In this document: positions 60,896 to 64,000 of the stretch, one piece after another
Position numbering within the stretch: the first letter of the stretch is position 1
How the letters are laid out: each line of letters starts with the position of its first letter
NCBI RefSeq assembly: GCF_027744825.2
Contig: NC_071334.1
Location: 65,322,937-65,386,936 of the forward strand
DNA: 64,000 nucleotides
Reading direction: 5' to 3'
Origin: Synchiropus splendidus
Taxonomy: Eukaryota > Chordata > Actinopteri > Syngnathiformes > Callionymidae
The notes under the pieces: model-generated
Seen by the model: the letters and a program-made list of their open reading frames with translations, nothing else
Told to the model about the DNA's origin: nothing
Databases searched by the model: none
Translations under genes and position numbers: made by a program

Positions 60896-61720
60896 ACAGG
60901 CTTTTCCCACTGCAGATTCTGTCTCGGGAGGCCTGATTCCGATTCACCCCCTGCTGTGCAGCTTCGCACCTCTGTGCCTCAGGCGGTGTCCTTTTCTTTC
61001 CTCTCAGCTGGCGGCGCTCTGCGCAAACTAGCTGGTTTGTGACCCATCTGCCGAGCCACACGAGCCCAAACCTATTTACGACCATCGTCTTGACCACCTT
61101 ATTTCTATGTGACTTCTTAACACTACGAGTCATGATAAAATATCGAATAAAATAGCAGCGTAATACGGAGCTTCTTGATTCATCCACACTGCCCTCACAA
61201 CAAGTTAATAAAGAAAGTGACAGAGACTACTGACCATCGAGAAGATTTTATGTACAGATCCAGACTTCAAAAAATGATCAAACAATAGCCTGGTGAGCCT
61301 CAGTATCTTCAGAAAAACCAACGTCTTTCCTCCTCTTCCTCCACACACGCACATAGATCGAGATCGCTGTGCTGTGCTCCCCTTCCCCAACACCTGTCTC
61401 CCTCACCTGCCGGTGGGATTTTGCAAAGTTGTTTTGGAACGATGTTGTCAGCGATCGGAGCTTTTACTGATCTGCGTCCATCACGTTTGTGTGGAGTCGC
61501 GCTGTACACGTAGCTTCCAGCCTCTAGCGCAGAGTCGCCTGAGGCGTGAAGCTCACCCCCCACAGAGAGCTTCCCGGGATGCAGATCTCCAGTCGGGATC
61601 AAGGCCACGGCCAAAACCCAGTTCACTTGTGTTCACATGTCGGACTTTTGAGCCGAACACACTTTCTCCCGAAACTGATTCTGCAGTGTGAAAAGTTCCT
61701 AAGCGAAGAAAAACTGCAGC
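60896..61720. other. Relatively CpG-rich stretch, no gene recognised
   Basis: By eye this stretch has more G+C and more CpG than its surroundings, for example CTGGCGGCGCTCTGCGC and GAGTCGCGCTGTACACGTAG. A 132-codon frame (61293-61691, +) opens at GTG and has no recognised domain. A 105-codon frame lies on the other strand. It could be a weak CpG island at a gene start or simply less-decayed repeat DNA. Confidence 0.35.
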
Positions 61721-64000
61721 TGAACAACAGGCATACAACATGCAACATGGAAGGCTGACTTTGGCGTCAACATTGGATGTAAGAGTGCACCACAGGAAAG
61801 AGGGTTAACTGACAAGAGTTCAAGTTTGTATTCCTATGCCTTTGAGTCGCAGCTCATTGTTAATGCTGGAATACATGGGGCTGCTTTCTAACACACTGTT
61901 AGGCTCTTTCCTTTTTTTTAGCTGTAATGTTATTTCTCTGTTTTAATGTGTTTCTCTGTGCAATTGTTAAAAAATATAAATAAATAAAAAAAGGTGGTGA
62001 CACAAAAGGATATGATTTTCCATTGAGCAAAAAAAAAAAATCCCAAGGGTTAAAATACAAAGGAGCACTGCTTTTCAAAGCATTCAAACTGAAGTAGACA
62101 AATGACACAGTTTTGTGATGAGCGGTGGGCTTCAAAACACGCCGACGACAATGAAGAGACCGCAATTTTCAATCTGCATGATTATACACCTTGAAGATGT
62201 GTTTTGAAATTCAGAAAGAAAAATAACAAGAAAAAGAAAAAACACTAACCTTTGTGAACTTTTTGGTTTGGATCCAGAGTTGAAAAGTGTCAAGCTACAT
62301 CTGACTTTTAGGATACACTACTAATGTGGACACTGAAATAAAACAACCCAGTGTTTTCTTGTTTCTGCTCACACGATGGTGCACATCACCAAGCTGGATA
62401 AAAACTGGCCACAACTGTGTAGGCAAGTTGAGCAGTTTTAACTAGAGGCTTTTGAATTCCTATGAAAAAAAGCGAATTGCGTTGATTCAGGTTGAAATAT
62501 CTTTCAAGTGAAACAAAATGAACTGAGCCATAAACAGCGGTTCAGTATTGGCGACACTGCTCTCACCATTATTTGTCCATTACATTATATATCAGAGCTC
62601 TCAATCACCCACATAATAGCATTCTCATTAACCTTTTCTCTGCTGAAGATGCGCAGACAATTACCCACGCTGAATTGGCACAGGCTGTTGATCAGTGAAG
62701 ATGTTGTAAAAATGATAGCCATGGGTGCCAGGGTGTTTCGAGTTGACACGGCTCGGTCATCATTCTTTCACTTACTTGTCTGATCATGAATATCGTGATG
62801 TTGTAGTCCATCAACTGCTGAGGAAATTGTGCTAGAATTAAAATGAAAATACAGTGTATATCACCAGTCCTCATACAATGTTGTACAGAATCCAACAATT
62901 ATTATTATTATTTTTTTTGAGGCGATCCAGCAACTGTGTCGCAGACATGAACTGCGCAATTTCAGTAGCTCTCTTCAAAGTGAAATAATGGCAGACGTGA
63001 CAGACGTGCCTTTAATGTCTCGCAGTAGGAGGCAGACAATTCATCTCTGCTCGCGTCGTCTTTCCTAATCAGCCCACCGAGTTGCGATTCACGACACCAT
63101 TCATGAATAGTGCTTACAATACAAACTACTTGGCTGATTGCTGCTCTCCATCTGCCATTATCGATGCTGCCAGATTGTTGCTGCTCCCTGGGTCTTCTCC
63201 ACATGTCCATGTTTCGTTCTCTGTGACTGGGTCGCAGCTACATTGCTCATCGCGTGGGTGTCGGAGCAAACATGTTTTAGTAGGTCTAGATCCTGCCTTC
63301 GTCTAATCCGCTTTCACAATGGCTTCCGTTGTTAATGGTGTTCCTGATGTCTGACTCCATTTGTTTTTTAAGAAAAAAAATGTTATTAAACTACCTTTCT
63401 GTGGCTCTTGTACTGTGACTTTGCTTAAATGTTTCAAGGCTTTGAAGTGAGTCTTTGCTTGACAACAACTGAAACAGTCAAACAGATAAACAGTCGCAAA
63501 AACATAACCTCTGGTGAAGGTGAAAAGCAGCAAAGGGAAAAGAGAATACAGTGTTCTATAAAAAAATGCTAAATAAGTCCAAACTATTGAGAAAGCACCA
63601 GCAATTACTGTTTCACACTGTGCATCACAGACAAGAAAAATCAGACAAACACAAGTCTCACTTTGAAAATATTCCAGCATTTAAGAAAATTTGCATTTGC
63701 ATGTACTTATCTTGGCGCACAGAATAAAAAAAAAAAAGTCGACTTGATAATGATTTAACAAGAACAAAGTTGATACTTCCTCAGTTGCTGGTCATCAGGG
63801 GCAACATCACAGTTGCTAGACTTGTCAGAAGTACGACACACTTAGAGCTGTGCCGTCTATCGCACAGCACACACACTTGTTCACGGCCAGAGTTGGGTGT
63901 GTCATTCTGGTGGCTTCTTGAGCACATATGGTCTTGGTTATATGGCTGCGTCGTACTGCAACCTCCTTGATCTTTTGCTCGGGCAGCTGATCTTCTCACA
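61721..64000. other. Unrecognised non-coding sequence to window end
   Basis: A-runs at 62028-62040 and 63727-63738 and an ATT patch at 62900-62920. A 125-codon minus-strand frame (63303-63680) has no recognised domain. Confidence 0.4.

Overview
The window reads as non-coding nuclear DNA from a teleost fish. The main reasons are: relics of Tc1-like DD34E transposases in the fish style; the 3' ends of non-LTR retrotransposons (Rex/RTE- and L2-like) of the kind scattered through fish genomes; gypsy-like solo LTRs with 5-bp target duplications; several anonymous repeats familiar from many fish genomes; and very dense (TA)n, (TG)n and (CA)n microsatellites in an AT-rich background. I found no host protein-coding exon I can defend, and no tRNA, rRNA or snRNA gene, CRISPR array or prokaryotic operon. 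The longest non-repeat open frames (166, 143 and 132 codons) are about what chance gives in 64 kb of this composition. The species cannot be named from what I see.

Layout. 0-13 kb: a pogo/Tigger-like element with TA target duplications (634-1119), relics of a 'GTGAGGACC' repeat beside (TG)n runs, a perfect 30-bp inverted repeat at 4.6 kb, the first copy of a roughly 230-bp repeat called family X here (6.7 kb), a 244-bp (AT)n tract (8.5 kb), a LINE 3' end (10 kb) and an inverted second copy of the pogo-like element (11.8-12.3 kb). 13-24 kb: three copies of a palindromic MITE-like family whose arms carry a CTCF-like core, a broken Tc1 transposase that keeps DD34E spacing (17.8-18.6 kb), and a non-LTR retrotransposon 3' end (23.4-23.8 kb). 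24-37 kb: mostly unrecognised sequence with long (TA)n arrays, a 17-bp-arm hairpin (30.3 kb) and a 330-bp direct repeat pair (33.2 and 36.1 kb). 37-51 kb: three solo LTRs, one with an internal tandem array alternating 67- and 66-bp units, two more palindromic MITEs, and hAT-like ends. 51-64 kb: a second Tc1 relic, a second non-LTR 3' end, a perfect 20-bp-arm hairpin (57.0 kb), a compound (CA)n(TA)n, family X copy 2, and a nested palindromic (TA)n complex (59.4-59.9 kb). A somewhat CpG-richer stretch lies at 60.9-61.7 kb.

Nothing here works together as a gene system. The content is an intergenic or intronic record of repeated transposon insertion, solo-LTR formation and microsatellite growth. 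The observation most worth following is the palindromic repeat family that appears to scatter paired CTCF-like motifs. I did not find a convincing new molecular system. Family names are from memory of consensus patterns and should be confirmed against a repeat library.
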